From Euwallacea fornicatus (taxonomy: Eukaryota; Arthropoda; Insecta; Coleoptera; Curculionidae): a DNA stretch of 64,000 nt. The position numbers were made by a program, and so were the translations under genes. Positions within the stretch are counted from its first letter, which is position 1. Every line of letters starts with the position of its first letter. The DNA lies in contig NC_089578.1 in NCBI RefSeq assembly GCF_040115645.1, forward strand, positions 1,798,001 to 1,862,000, in the 5' to 3' direction. The notes below the pieces were generated by a model. It was not told the DNA's origin, searched no databases, and was given only the letters and a program-made list of their open reading frames with translations. Shown one piece after another: positions 22,810 through 35,305 of this stretch.

Positions 22810-25800
22810 TTAATAACAAAAATGTTCCTCCACCTCTTCAGAGCACATGTCGCACTTGACTGCGCAGCACCAGTCAAATTTGCAGTTGCACCTCTTCGTC
22901 ACCATTTTCTTTTCTTTCTTGATTTTATGACCACATTGTTTGCACAAAACCTTGCAGCTCCTTTTCTCTGTGCGTGTAGTTTCATTATCTTTTCTTTTAG
23001 AGCAGGTTCGATCTTTCGTCCCTGGTCGGTCTAAAAATGATTTCGCAAACGTATACTGTGTGATTAAAATAAAATAGCACGCAAGATCGGCCCATCGAAA
23101 ACACTTCACCAGAGTTTTGCGTCTTATGATGTGGAAAACACGAAAACGTTCGGACTGGTCGATTTTAATTTCAAGGGGTCATATTTCTTTGGTGTTATCA
23201 ATTTTTCCAGGTTTAACTTCGAAACAAGGGTCGGCTTTCGTCCTGAAATTCTGAAATGGAAAGGGCATTTTTCGACCTACTTATTAAAAATATTTCGTGT
23301 CAGTTTTTCACATTCTTAAGATAGCATCGCTTTTAAACCTTAATTTCTCAAAAATGGATAATCCAAAATTAAAAAATAACATGACATTCAAAAGCCAATT
23401 GAATGACCTTTAAAATGGTACATCACTTGCACCCCTTTCCTTGGTTAAGAATTTTAGGATGAAAGTCACCCTCGTTTAGAGGTGAAACCGGGGAAAATGA
23501 TTATATCAAAAAAAATATGACCCTCTCGACATTAAAGTTGACGAATCCCGGCATTTTCATATTTTCTTCATCATAAGATGGAAAGTTTGGGCGAGTCTTC
23601 ATAAAATAGCATAAATTAAATTTTGTTTATAACATTTAACTCGGTTTACTTTGGCCAATGCCCAAATTGTTACTTACTATTCGACGGGTCTGCTATGCAA
23701 TAATTCGGACTCTCGTCCAAGAAGACTAGCACTGAGGAGTCTATCTGCTTCCTCTCCTTCCTTCTGTTCTTAACAGTATTGACCACTGCTAAGGAATTTG
23801 CTACAAATTCGTATGTGACTCTCTTCGCTTTCTTGTAGCGCTCCTTCAGTTTTTTAGCGATGTCTTGGAAATCCGCTTGCTGCAGCCAACAAGTTTGGAG
23901 CGAGCAACTTCCGGATGTCCCATGGCAGCGGCACTTCTTCTTCATAGTTTGTTTAACGATCTAATAAAGTTTTATAGTTTTAAAGAGTTTCAAAGAAGGT
24001 CTAGAATATCACTTCTCTCCCGATTTTATAATTGTGAGTATCAATGTATGTAGAAACGTTGGGATTTCTATCCAGTGGCACCTCCAGCAGTCCCTCGGCG
24101 ACGAGCCCTCCGAAGGAGGTATCATCGGAGCAACCACCCCAAGACCATTTTATCGGCTTTGAAGTAGCCTGTCTCTTAGCTAAAGAATTGGATTGGTCGA
24201 CTTTGTTGTATTCTTCATAGTATTGCGGGGCTTCTAGGGGGTAGTTGAGGTTGCAACCGCAGTCTGCAAGTTCGCCTGCGCAATGCAAAAAAAAAGCTAT
24301 TAATAAAGCCCATAAAGTATAGTTAAATTGGCTCTGGTCTGGCCTTCGGCCCTCAGATTGAGATTCTTTGAATAACAGTCTGGCCCTTTGATACAGTTCC
24401 GGCCTGTGACAAACCCAAACTGAGAGAATTGCGAACGGTCGTGTAAATTGCTGAACCTAATTATATTAGGGCACAGAGCACCCATGAATGGCACCAATAT
24501 ATTTTTTGACCATGTAAAGAGTGTTTGTATTTTACGACCCTCTAAACTACCGAACATTCTGTGATCATAAATAACTAAAATTCGTCTACCTTTAGAACAG
24601 TTTTTTGTTACGGCATGTACGATTCCAGCCGCAATGATCGCTTTCACAAAGGCGGTTTCTCTACTGGTAACGTGATTAGTGTTTCTAAAAAGAAAAAAAT
24701 AATTACACTTTCATATCGCCGTTTTTTGTTTTTTTAATTATACGCAATATCAACTTTACTTTACCTTTTATACTAATTACTTTTTTGTATTCAATCTTTA
24801 ACACTATCCGGAATATCTTAAATTTGTCAAAGAAGAAAACAGCAGTTCTCGTACGACATTTCGAGTACCCTGTGTTTCGAATCAATTAAACATCCTACCT
24901 TTCAAATTCCTCACGAGGGCAGTTCCACCGATCCCATTTGAATTGGTTTTGGCAATGTTCTATGGCCAGTTCCATTCCAGTTTTCACGCTGTTCATAAGG
25001 GCAATGTCTGAAGTGTTGGGCAACTGAAAATAACAGGACGGACAGTGAGTTTCTGTAATTTCATCCCCAAAAGAGAAAAAAGTTGGGGGTGGGCAAATCT
25101 GGAACTTCCTGCAGGGTGAGAGTTGCGTGAAGGAGGGTGAGCAGGTCTTTTCACATTTGAAAAAATTACTCTCCGTAAGCTGTATGAAGAGAACAGAACT
25201 TATTTAAGATTGGAGTTTTGACCCGAAGAATCTTGGAGGAAGTTTTGGGACTTTAAGTGTAGCGCACGCGTAAAGAGACATTAAATGTATCAATATCTAG
25301 AGAGGATTGTAGGAAAATTCACCAAACAACTTAACATTTTCTGAACCTCTAAAAAAACCACAAAATGACAAGTTTTGGTGCATTTGTACGGTACGGGGTG
25401 GCAATAATCAAAACGATTCTACAGAACTAGTGTGGATTGGTCGTGGTTCTCTAACCACTGCCCGATATATTACGGATATTTTCGAACCTCCTATAACTCC
25501 TTTCACCCCATTTGCGGGCCCTCGGTTTTCATTAATGCATAACCGCATGTCGCTGGAGTTGTTCAAGAGTTTCTGCATAAAGTTGAAATTAAAACCACGG
25601 ACTGGCCTGCAAGAAGTCTTGACATGGATCCTATAGAACATAGTATGTACGCCATGCATGAAAGATGGCCGAGAAAGCAGCAACAGTTACGGGGTGGTCC
25701 ACTTTTTTTATAGCAGGATTTTAACGGTCGATAGAAAAACTTATTTTAAGAAGAAAACTTCGTATTAACGTAGTCCCATAAACGCTAGGTTTCAAGGATA

Positions 25801-27176
25801 CTGGGTGTTCTAAAACTTAAACACATTTTCGATTATTCTTTACAATGTTCCAACCTCTGGAGATATTTAAACTAAATTTGGCCTACAGCATTACATTGTA
25901 CGCTAAATATTATTATTATAACATATTATGTATCGAAATGCACATGTTGGAGTGGCGCAATATTGCGGAAGTTCCGCTGATTTTAAGAATAATGGGTTGG
26001 TTCCAACTTGATGGTTGTTCAGATCATTTTTATTGAAATGCGAGGAATTGGTTGGATCATAATTTTCCGGAAAGATGAATTAGACAAAGGAGGCCTGTCG
26101 CATAGCCTCCACGCTTCCCCGATCTAACCCCGTCGGACTTTTTTGTTTGGGAATTTTTAAAAGAACAGGCGTATGCTACTCCTGTGGATACAAAGAAAGA
26201 GCTTATTGCCCGCTTTAGAGATGCGTGCACTGTATTGAGAAATCATAATTTCGTTCGTGCTCAACAAAATGGTTGATATTTTGAATACCTACTTAATACT
26301 AAATTAAGTGAATTTTTGTTTTTCACTTTTAATTATGCAATACGTATCCTTGATAATAATGAACTTTACCGTTTACATAAGCAATATTTTCAATTAAAAC
26401 TATGTTCAATCTAATAAAAAGTACAAATTTATTGCGAACCGGAGCCAGATACGAAAATGTGGCAGGAGACATTTTTCGCAGAGAATGAATTATTCATTCA
26501 GAAAAAAAAAACATGATATTAGACAGGACCGTATTAGTAATTTATTGAATTTTATGGTAGTAAAACCCCACAACTCCGGCCTGGTTGCTTGTGAGCTGTG
26601 ATATACCGAATACGGCGGCTTACAGTGTTATGCTGTACACCAAACTTGGATTAAATGTCTCCAGGGCTTAGAGTATTGTAAAAAATAATCAGAAATGCTT
26701 TTAAGTTTTCAACGTTCAACACAATGTCAAAATTTAGCCAAATTCACAAGTAAAAAAATCCCACATGATGCGCACTTCGCGGGCGACCCTGGATAATGAT
26801 TACCAATGATGTTCGGCCCATTTGTTTATTTATTGCAACTGCGATTTGAAAAAACAACATAAAGCTGATTTTTAAATTTTAAACATAACTGTCGCAAAGA
26901 CGACTGACCAAACGGCAACAAGTTATATATTTTTCGAATCCGGCAATAAACATTCACTCCCCGCTTGAAAATTGGCGGCAATTTCAAATACTTGCAGTCT
27001 CTTCCCCACCAATGAGCAATTACGAATGTATCACTTCCAACGAAATTTTGTAAGTGAAATATTTAAAAATACTAAATACTTACTTGTCGCATTCGATGAT
27101 AACTAGAATGCATTTCTTCACGAAAAACCCTCGCCAACACCTCACCAACCAACAACAGAGCAACCCAAATATTCAT
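22810..27176 (-). CDS. Wnt8: Wnt8-type secreted signalling protein, complete, six exons
   Basis: Exons: 27176-27084, 25023-24899, 24684-24590, 24275-24013, 23960-23678, 23030-22810; all phases agree, giving 359 aa. Exon 1 is a signal peptide (MNIWVALLLVGEVLA). Then come the Wnt hallmarks: QNQFKWDRWNCPRE, SRETAFVKAI, AVTKNCSKGELADCGC, KWSWGGCSDDTSFG, and the acylation motif CRCHGTSGSC with Ser208. The Cys-rich C-terminus contains CNCKFDWCCAVKCDMC and ends EHFCY. KNCSxGxxxxCGC and the C-terminal spacing point to the Wnt8/WntD subfamily. It would be acylated in the ER and signal through Frizzled receptors. The porcupine-target serine is present. Donors are GTAAGT, GTAGGA, GTAGAC, GTGATA (weak) and GTAAGT. 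Intron 1 (2 kb) holds two transposase relics. Subfamily assignment is by motif recall, not by a tree. Confidence 0.95.
25430..25678 (+). pseudogene. Tc1-family transposase relic in Wnt8 intron 1
   Basis: The plus strand reads RGSLTTARYITDIFEPPI and FSLMHNRMS-type sequence typical of the middle of Tc1 transposases. After a frameshift near 25574 it continues as HKVEIKTTDWPARSLDMDPI, the WPARSPDLNPIE signature with substitutions. The frameshift and lost ends make it a relic. It is antisense to Wnt8. Confidence 0.75.
25995..26275 (+). pseudogene. mariner-like DDE transposase relic in Wnt8 intron 1
   Basis: The plus strand shows NARNWLDHNFPE, then a stop, then PPRFPDLTPSDFFVWEFLKE and TKKELIARFRDACTVL, ending ...RAQQNG before a stop. 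This matches the C-terminal catalytic part of the widespread insect mariner-like transposase carrying SPDLTPxDFFLWGxLK. Stops and loss of the N-terminal half make it non-functional. The flanking DNA carries no clear terminal repeats. Confidence 0.8.
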
Positions 27177-27280
27177 GTTGTTAGAGGAAAGTTTACATAA
27201 GCTAACACTTAATCTAGCAATGGCTTTGCTCTCGTCGGAAGAATTGGCACAGAACAATGAGGGATGGACACTTCAGCTAT

Positions 27281-27288
27281 TATTTATA
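27281..27288 (-). promoter_or_regulatory. Candidate TATA box of Wnt8
   Basis: TATAAATA on the minus strand, 105 bases upstream of the Wnt8 start codon, in a position compatible with a 5' leader of about 75-80 bases. Transcription start not determined. Confidence 0.5.
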
Positions 27289-28399
27289 ACCAAAGGTGAG
27301 GGTGTTATAAAATTACGGGGCGTGTTCCATCTAGGGTAAAATTTTATTGCTGGGGTGGTGTCGCCTTGGTTTATACAAGAATGGGGATAATTGGGCGGGA
27401 ACCATTTTATTCGTGGCATTATTCGTGTTTTTCCTACGAAAATATTTATTGCTATGGGAAAATTGGTTAAATTACCGAAGACATGTTATTTTTCTTTCTT
27501 ACGGCATTCTTGCACTACTTTTTTGCCGCGGACTTCGTGGGTACCGGTAGAAAAAGAGGATTGCTGCAAGAGCTTGGACAAACATGAAGCATTGAAATTC
27601 TCATTAGATTTTCGTGGGGTTTCAAGCGGAAATACGGTTCTGCCAGCGCCATTTAATTCCAAGAGCATAGCCTTATTGCAATTCAAAGCATGAAATTGCG
27701 TGTACCTACAAAAGAAATCGGGCTTCAGGTCGAATCAAATTTTAGGCCTATTCTAGGAGAATGAGGGGCTATTTATAAAAAAGCTTTTACAATGAACGTC
27801 CTTTTTAAGAGTCCTTTGAAGATTTTCAATCTTATCAAGCATCAATTGGATGTATCAACGTATAAGTAAGCAGAGTCTATGCTATGAGAATAGTTATACC
27901 TTTTCGAATGGTTTTTTCTTTAGGAATCACCCAATCACCTGATTGATCATTAAAGGACGTTAAGTATGATCACTCAACTGTTTGAAATTTATTTCTAATA
28001 ACCATAACTCAAGTAAATATCCAGAGTGCACAGTAATTATTATTTTTTGGGTCAAATTTGAAAATTCTGATATACAGTTTCGTGCAGAATGGTCCCACTG
28101 AAATGCCCGTGTTGTAACTTAAACAGGAGGATACTGAATTTTGTGTTTTATTTATCTGGATGTTTAATAACGATGAACAATGCAGTCATGTGTAAGTAAA
28201 TATTTTACAGTTCGTTAAAAAAATAAATATTGTAACTCAACTGTTTATCTACTTTAGCCTTTTTGTAACAGGAGTTCGCACGAAATTAAGAAAACTCTCA
28301 AATCTGACGCATTTCCTTCTGAATCACTTCTAGGCACTTAAAACTAGACAGATTTCCCTTTACTCTAACTGCTCAAGTTCCGCAGCAATAATGCCGAGT

Positions 28400-28790
28400 T
28401 TTTGCGTCGATTCATAACCACCGGTGAAACATGAGTCCATTACTTCACACCTGAGGCGAAAGATCAGTCGAAACAACGGACTCAAAAAGTAAAATTGACT
28501 CCGAAGAAAAAAGCGATCGCATTTGGCGAAAAAGAAAGTCTTGTTTTTGATCGAGACAACGTAGCAGTTCACACTTCCACCATTGCGATGGCTAAAATCG
28601 ACGAACTCGGTTTCGAACCACCCTATTCGTCAGATTTAACCCCCTCAGATTCTATTTCCAAAACTTGAAAAAATGGATTGGTGGAAAGAGATTTGACAAT
28701 AATGAAAAAGTGGAGCCCGAGGTTGATGCCCGTTCTGAAATATTCGAAACTTTTTAACGAAACAACTTCTTACAAAAAAAAAAAAAATGT
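28400..28790 (+). pseudogene. mariner-family transposase relic
   Basis: The plus strand contains DNVAVHTSTIAMAKIDELGF followed by PPYSSDLTPSD and, after stop/frame changes, pieces matching the KKWLxxKRFxxNEEV and FxELxxSYYKKGI-like tail of mariner transposases. The region upstream of the HTSTIAMAKI motif includes a TPEAK.QS-type block. Several frame breaks are present; no intact copy can be read. Confidence 0.75.
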
Positions 28791-29484
28791 CGGGAAAAGT
28801 GTATCAATTACAAAACAAAATATGTCGAGAAATAATATTTTCCAATTTTTCTTTGAAGTGTTTAGTCAGGTACCTCTGGAACTATTCCGTATATTTGTCA
28901 TTAAATTCGAAAATTTACCGTTCAATTTCGCTGGATTCGTTCGCTGGGAATAACAGGAACATTTTGGAAATATTTCTAAAATTGTTTTCAGTAACCTCGA
29001 GTGAAATTAAGGTGCTTTCCTTTTTAGCAAAATCGTTAACGGTCCTGGTAGACATCATTGCATTTTCTTCGGGGCGTAACATTATGTAAAAATTGCAATA
29101 CCATTAACGTATTTCTTTGGGTCAAAAGTGGCGCTTTTCGGGATGCACCTCATTTCTAAGAAAAGCCATAAACCCAATACCTTTCTCGCCATAAAAATTA
29201 TGACACTCATTTTTCTGCCCATGTCAGTATTTCGCTTGGATCCCTGAGGCCTTCGATTTTTTACAGTGTTTTAATAACCGGAAGGTGAAGATAAAAACAT
29301 GGCCTTTATCTGTTCTATTCAAAAGGTCGCGTATATTGCGCTTCCACCTGTTACTAAAAAACAGAGCAGAGGTTGTAACAGGGGGTGTAAATTGAAGAAT
29401 GGACTTTCGGTTAGTTAACAGGCCGCTCAAAAATTACTCATTTGGATGTTAATTGTTATAGTAAGAGCATGAAAGTTATCTTTG

Positions 29485-29640
29485 TACGCACAGGGTTGCT
29501 CATTAGTGCGTGAAAGCGTTTTTTAGTGAATATAAGTTTTAGAAGAAAATGTTTCATATCAAAGTTTTTAGTTATTACGAGGTGCATATTTTAAAATTAT
29601 TGTCAAATGTACAGGGCCCGTCATAAAAGTGTGGTACCCC
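29485..29640. repeat. Dispersed repeat shared with 54340-54780
   Basis: GTGCATATTTTAAAATTATT followed by AATGTACAGGG.CCGTCATAAAAGTGTGGTA-type sequence occurs here and, reverse-complemented, at about 54640-54700. A preceding AGTTTTAGA.GAAAAT block also occurs at about 54395-54450. This is a fragment of the same inverted-repeat family. Confidence 0.65.
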
Positions 29641-31907
29641 ACAGATGGATCAAAAATTGCGATATGGAGAATTATACACTGTAAACGTATGTATTTATGT
29701 ATGCGCCCCTGTCTTTGTCCGAAAATAGAAAATTGCTTCTCTCGCGAATAATGCTTGCATTGCGAAATTAACAAAATTTGAAGTCCTAAATTTAAATCAA
29801 AATCCAGGAAAAAAGTTATCTATTTCTAAATGTTGGAGCGTGACATTTCCTTTACATTTTATAAATCTATTTTTGCTGAAAACTTGAAGAATTATTAACT
29901 CCATAAATTGTAGAATCTTGAGTTTGAAAGAAAAATTCAAATATATATTTGTTCTTGTTTTCATAGATATTTATCTCAATAAGAAAATATTTCCTGCAAC
30001 TTGACAACTCCGCAACCATCTCCAATATGGTATCCAATCAGGTATTCAATAAGGTATCCAAACGAAACTTTATAATTACTTTCTTATTTTATCTATTTCA
30101 TCATATTTCCTCTCTTACAAGCACCATTAGTTGGAAAGAGATATACAATGATCCTTCATAAACCTCAGCTATTCTCACATCATTCGGGACGTATTTCTGC
30201 GTTGCGACATTTTGCCTCTCAGCTGATTTATCAACTTTGGCAGTGATTGTCAGTTTTATTGATAGTGAATATTCCTGTTGCCAAGAATCCCTGAATAAAT
30301 ACACGTAAGGAACTTTCTGTGATGCTTTATTTTAATTTAAGGTATTTTAATAAACCAATAAATTACAGATACCTTATAAGTTCGTTAAAAACTTCATAAA
30401 AAAAAATACAAATATGTCAATTTTGGTAAGCCGTGTTTATCTAGGCTGCGTTGCCAGATTGTGTAGCAGTAATTTGGAATTTACTGTTCAGTCAAAAATA
30501 AGTAACTTAACACAGTTTTGCATGGTTTCCTGGAAAAGACTTCATGTGTTGAGTTCACCGCTCTTAGGTAAGGAGAAAGAAGCAGATAAATTGAACTAGA
30601 AAACACTGCGTTTAAAAAAATAAATCCGTAGGTCTATGATATGTTCTGCATAACCTCAAACATAAACAAATAAACCTAACCTCACTTAAATAGGACGCTG
30701 TTTACCTCTATTATTAGTTGGATTTTATTAGAAATGACCCTTTTCAAGGCCTAAGATTTAAACCAACTGCAATATTTCGGTATTTTTTTTATGATCCGGG
30801 GGATGCAGTTCTTAAAACACTTGTACTTTGTATGCACATAATCCCAGATTTATTTTTAAGTATTAAACAGCTAGTGCTAGATGATGTATTCACTTGTTGA
30901 GAAAGTTCTTAAAGATGTGCTGGGATTATCATCAAATACTCGCCTCAAATTTCGGTATCACACTGCCGGTAACTTAAACCAGACTTTGATCAGTTAAAAG
31001 AACCAAACACTGAGTTCAGAAAACCAGTCTTCCCCAGAATCATTCGAGTAAACTGAAAGCACCCATGGAAAATGCTGAAAGTAGAGGTCATCGAAGCCTA
31101 TTTTGTTAATTAGTAAGACACTATTTTATGTATGAAGCGCAAAATAAATAATTGTTTTTGCTTTAATGCGGATTATTGTATTTACGAACATTTAGTTCCA
31201 CCAATATTTTTTTGAGCCCTGAAGAAGCAAGAATTTCCAAATAAAACTTGATTTGCGTTTATTTTCTGAGTCCTTACCCTTGGATCTAGTGGCTAGTATC
31301 TGTTCTTAAAAACACACTTTAAGGCAGGAGGGTGATCGGAAGAGTTATTTTAAGACCATAAAATAACTCAAATAATTGTAGAAAATATAGGAACAAAATT
31401 GGACTATAATGAAGATGACATCATCAGTTGATTTAATGAGGAATGTGATGTCTCATAAACAGTTGATTCTCTGCATGTAGTTAAGAAATCTGGCTTTAGC
31501 TACCATAAATAATTCAATCAGACTTCAAAAGATAGCCTGGGAACAGATTTGTCTAATAGAAGTGTAAAAATGCTGCATATTGAAATTTTCTATGGGGAAA
31601 TACGTTTGAAAGTATAATATATCCAAATCAAAATCATATTTTAGTAATACACAGACAGATTCAGGATAATTTCTTTATCTTATATCTTAGAGAGGAAGTT
31701 GATATTGAAATTAACAATTATTTCTTCCATAAAATGAGAGTTATAAATCGTTATTGCTATGAATAGAGGCAGTATTCATGATCCTGATAATCTGACTCTT
31801 TAGAGTAGAGCTTTAGATATTATTGTGCCATAAAAGCCAGGGTTTACCAGCTTAATTTTCTCCATATCTTTATATTGTTATAATAATTAAATATGTCTCA
31901 ATCTGGC

Positions 31908-31937
31908 ATATACTTGTAAATCTACACAAATTGTCAG
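31908..31937 (+). promoter_or_regulatory. Possible promoter of the upstream aminopeptidase module
   Basis: A TATACTT-like box near 31908 is followed about 25 bases later by an arthropod initiator TCAGT (31933-31937), 103 bases before the ATG at 32040. Weak evidence. Confidence 0.3.
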
Positions 31938-32039
31938 TAATAAATTTTCGTTACAACAATCTTTTGGTTGTGATGTTGTATGAGCAAATATAAATTCACA
32001 CATTTTAGTTCAAATCCAACTACAGAAATATAGAAAAAA

Positions 32040-33498
32040 ATGACCGTGTTAAGAACAATTTTGACCCATAAATGGCTGTTTTTTTTTATCGTGGCCAGTA
32101 CGGCACTGTTGATAAGCACCATAGCGTTAGGTGTTGAGGTTTCGCAGTTAAAAACTGCTTTGAGAGAGCAAAAGAAGATACATTCTGATGATGAAGAGAG
32201 CAGTACAGGTATTTAGCAAATAAATTATAGTTAAAAATAAAGAATCCGTCCAGGATTCGATCGCTTTCGTACAAAATATCTCTGAACGTAGCGCCGTAAA
32301 TTCAACTAGATATTCTAGGTCTGAAAATATGATCAAAACTTCATATAAACATATATCGAAAGTCACTTCGTTTTCTATATATATATATATAGGGTGTGAA
32401 AGGTTGTTTTTTATTAATATTTTCTAAATGTTTCGTGATAAATTAATAAAATATCGTACTTTATTATAATTTTTTGTGCTTTTTTCTAGTCTACGAAAAG
32501 ATTTGCCACATTTTTCCAGGGTCGAGTTAAAAAGTATCTAAACTTTTTTATATCTTTTTGACGATTTTGAAGGAAAAACATTAAAGTTGAATGTTTACAT
32601 TAAGAGAACGGGCTAACTAGTCTTAGTTTTTTTTAAACGGCATTCAATCAGGGGTTTTAAGACCTTTAAAATGATGCGCTACAAGCCGGGGGTACCGATG
32701 GGCAAGGAAGCGAAATCTAAAACACAACGCACATTGGCTTTGAACGTCCCCCTCGATATATAACTGAACGTGTTTTTTGGCGAAAACCTATTTCTTGTGG
32801 TGTAAAAAACGTTGGAGATGGGAAGTTTTGATATGGTGGCATTTTATGCTTATATGAACTTTTCGTGAAATTTTGGGTCCTAGAATACATGGTTGAATTT
32901 ATGGCTCTATTGTTCACAAACACCTCGTGTATTATTAACTACAAAATAATTTATCGCCTTACTACAGATAGATCACCATTATCGGTGTTCCAGAATCATT
33001 TCCTGCAATTTTTAAGAATTTCTCTCACCGTTTCAGTGACCACAACCACTGTTTCCTCAACTACAGAAACTCCCGATTCAACCATGTCCAAATACCGACT
33101 TTCTTCGACAGTTAAGCCTATTTTATACGATCTTCATTTATATCCCGATTTAGAGTCTGGTAACATTTTTAGCATGTTACGTTTGATTTTATCCCAATTT
33201 TTTTCCTCCTCCTAGGATTGTTCAAAGGTACTGTGACTATCTCAATAGCCGTCTCCAAAATCACCAACAGCATTATAATTCATAACAATGGATTAAGCAT
33301 CACCAGTGTTACTGTTGGCTCAGAAGAGGCCAATTTCAGTTTAGATTCTGAATATGAATCCGTAATTATTACTAGAAAAGACGGGGCCGACTTCACAACT
33401 TCCACTGATTCCATGTCTATTGAATTTAACGGGGATATGAAGAACCGAATTGTGGGATTGTACACCAGTTCTTATAGCAGTGCAGAAGGCAACATAAC
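32040..33498 (+). CDS. Alternative N-terminal module of the M1 aminopeptidase (three exons)
   Basis: Exons 32040-32208, 33037-33159 and 33216-33498 join in phase to 191 codons plus 2 bases. Residues 11-33 form a type II membrane anchor (WLFFFIVASTALLISTIALG). A Thr/Ser-rich stalk follows (STVTTTTVSSTTETPDSTMS). The beta-sheet domain I of M1 aminopeptidases then begins (KYRLSSTVKPILYDLHLYPD, FKGTVTISIAV) and runs to FNGDMKNRIVGLYTSSY. No FPCFDEP, GAMEN or HEXXH sequence follows before the second N-terminal module at 35306. Its last exon ends with 2 codon bases, exactly as the 35306 exon does, so it can splice to the shared exon at 37363, giving 938 aa. It is either an alternative first-exon set or a truncated tandem copy. 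Confidence 0.8.
32376..32391. repeat. (TA)n microsatellite
   Basis: About eight TA units within intron 1 of the upstream module. They directly abut AGGGTGTGAAAGG, which resembles the terminal motif of the inverted-repeat elements. Confidence 0.8.
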
Positions 33499-34046
33499 GT
33501 AAGTACCGCTAAAAATCTAGAAAGTTTTAAATTATCAATGCAGTTTTATGTCATTTATTGTGTTTACGGTGTTAAATTGCATTTGGCATCACGGTGATTC
33601 AGTCTGATTTATTGCACTTTAAGATGCTCGTGGTGATTGATCTCAATCATGGTTTTCATAACTATTAATCCTTGTAAATGAATTTGTAACGGTTACCATG
33701 AGGTTTTGTGAAAAAAAAATCGTCTATGGGTTGCATTAGCTGAAAATGATTCAGAACAAAGAACTATCGTATTCTCCCAACGACTTACTTTTACTCCTTT
33801 TTTGCCTGCAACTTCTCCATTTTTATTCGGTCAGAAGCTGATTTGATGGAGATGAAGAACTTAAAATGTTGGAGGGTTAATGTGAGGCACAATATAAGGA
33901 GTTGATTGGACTTTGACTCTAAAGAATGCTCATACCCGTCGACATTTGATTCGAGGAGGACAATTTTATATTGGTTTTTCAACGCTTTAACTGCAGCCTT
34001 TGAACAGGGGTGACAATTACGCGCAAAATTCTAATCATTGTCCCTG

Positions 34047-34360
34047 TTGATGTGATAGCTTGTCTAAGCCTGTGGGAAAAAGCTTTTAAGTAATCATTAA
34101 TTTATCAGAATGAGAGCTACAGACTTCAAAATGAAGGTAGGAAAACTTTAAAAGTGAGATATTACCGAACCGTTTTGAAGGAGGTGGGTTTTACCGCTGA
34201 AATTTGAAAGCGTACATCTCCGTTTAAAACGATCCTCAGTGATATCTCACGTTTAAAGGTTTTCCTACACTCATTTTGAAGTCGGCAGCTCTTGTTGGGT
34301 TAAATTAATTATTACCCAAGAGTTTTTCCCCACAAGCTTTGACAAGCTGTCATATCAATG
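34047..34360. repeat. Inverted-repeat element between the two N-terminal modules
   Basis: The left arm (34047-34190) and right arm (34215-34360) pair: both have GATATGACAGCTTGTC-like outer blocks, and ACTTCAAAATGA and GTAGGAAAAC.TTTAAA.GTGAGATAT blocks further in. Arms are diverged by substitutions and small indels. There is no coding capacity. Confidence 0.75.
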
Positions 34361-35131
34361 GGGATACTGGTAGACGCTTCAAACATGGAGTTTGTAATCA
34401 AGGTACGACTACCTTTAAAATGAGGTATCCCTCGACACCCCTTTCCATTAGTACTTTCGAAGGTAACGGTCATTCTTGTTTAGGGGGTGGAAGTAGAATA
34501 AAATATTGTCCCCCTCGAATTTCGCATTTGCATTTCAAATACTGAAAATCGAGGTGCGAAGTTTTCGTTGGGCAACCCTGTATTTACGGTTAAGCGAGAC
34601 TACGCGAGATTTTTAGTTCCTTTTTTAAAATGTTCCTACAATAGTTCTAATCTCCTGGATCAAGACTGGCCTGGAACAATGGTGTATCATGAGCACCTTG
34701 GTACAAGCTTGCAGCTAGTTTCTCACTAATAAACTTCAAGCTGCGGCTACTGTTAGCGGATGCGCAAAGGAAGAAGTGCGAAGTCTTGCAGCAGTTCAAA
34801 GCTTTTTTCAATTTTTGATCCGTTTTGCGCAATTTTGCAAGTCAAGTTGGAATGTTTTGATTTACAATTTGCTTTTTGCATATGCTTTTATGTACCCCTT
34901 GATTGTATAAAATTAATATAGCGAATTAACTGGTTCTGATCCATTTAATGAACCTTACGTAACGCAGCATAAATTGCTCTGAATCGGTCAAATTTTTGTA
35001 AATAAACGATTAAAATTCATCGGGTAAGCTGGTACTAACGCAGCGGAAAGGTTTCGTAACCGACAACGTACTTACTTCGCTACTAGCGAACAACCCAACT
35101 ACTTGCCTAAGCACCAATTAAAATTTGCTTT

Positions 35132-35160
35132 TATAAGTTTTAGCAACAATTACTTCACTC
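35132..35160 (+). promoter_or_regulatory. Candidate promoter of the second aminopeptidase module
   Basis: TATAAGT at 35132-35138 with a TTCACTC initiator-like site about 22 bases downstream, about 150 bases before the ATG at 35306. It would allow the second module to be transcribed independently of the first. Confidence 0.4.
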
Positions 35161-35305
35161 GAGCAGAGCGATTGTTCGTCCAAGAATCGTACCGGCCAGT
35201 TGCGGTACTGTCACTATCACAGTCCTCATTCGGCTGAAGACTTACAAAACGAATTTACGCGTTTTGAAACTGTAGTGAAATGTGTGAATAATTATCAGAT
35301 TTGAA

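Larger units (their letters stand above)
27300..32039. other. Repeat-bearing stretch between Wnt8 and the aminopeptidase
   Basis: No supportable gene. A mariner relic lies at 28400-28790 and a dispersed repeat at 29485-29640. The rest is AT-rich, with short overlapping frames only. Regulatory DNA for Wnt8 or the aminopeptidase could lie here but is not recognisable. Confidence 0.45.

Noticed and set aside
22822..23034. 70-residue plus-strand frame over the Wnt8 last exon
   Set aside because: It is the antisense shadow of the Cys-rich Wnt8 C-terminus.
24300..24647. 115-residue minus-strand frame in the Wnt8 gene
   Set aside because: Only the 24590-24647 end is Wnt8 exon 3; the rest is intron read-through with no conserved sequence.
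30655..30690. CCTAACCT motif suggestive of insect telomere repeat (TTAGG)
   Set aside because: Only one or two imperfect units; not an array. A similar short TAACCTAACC at about 4573 is also isolated.
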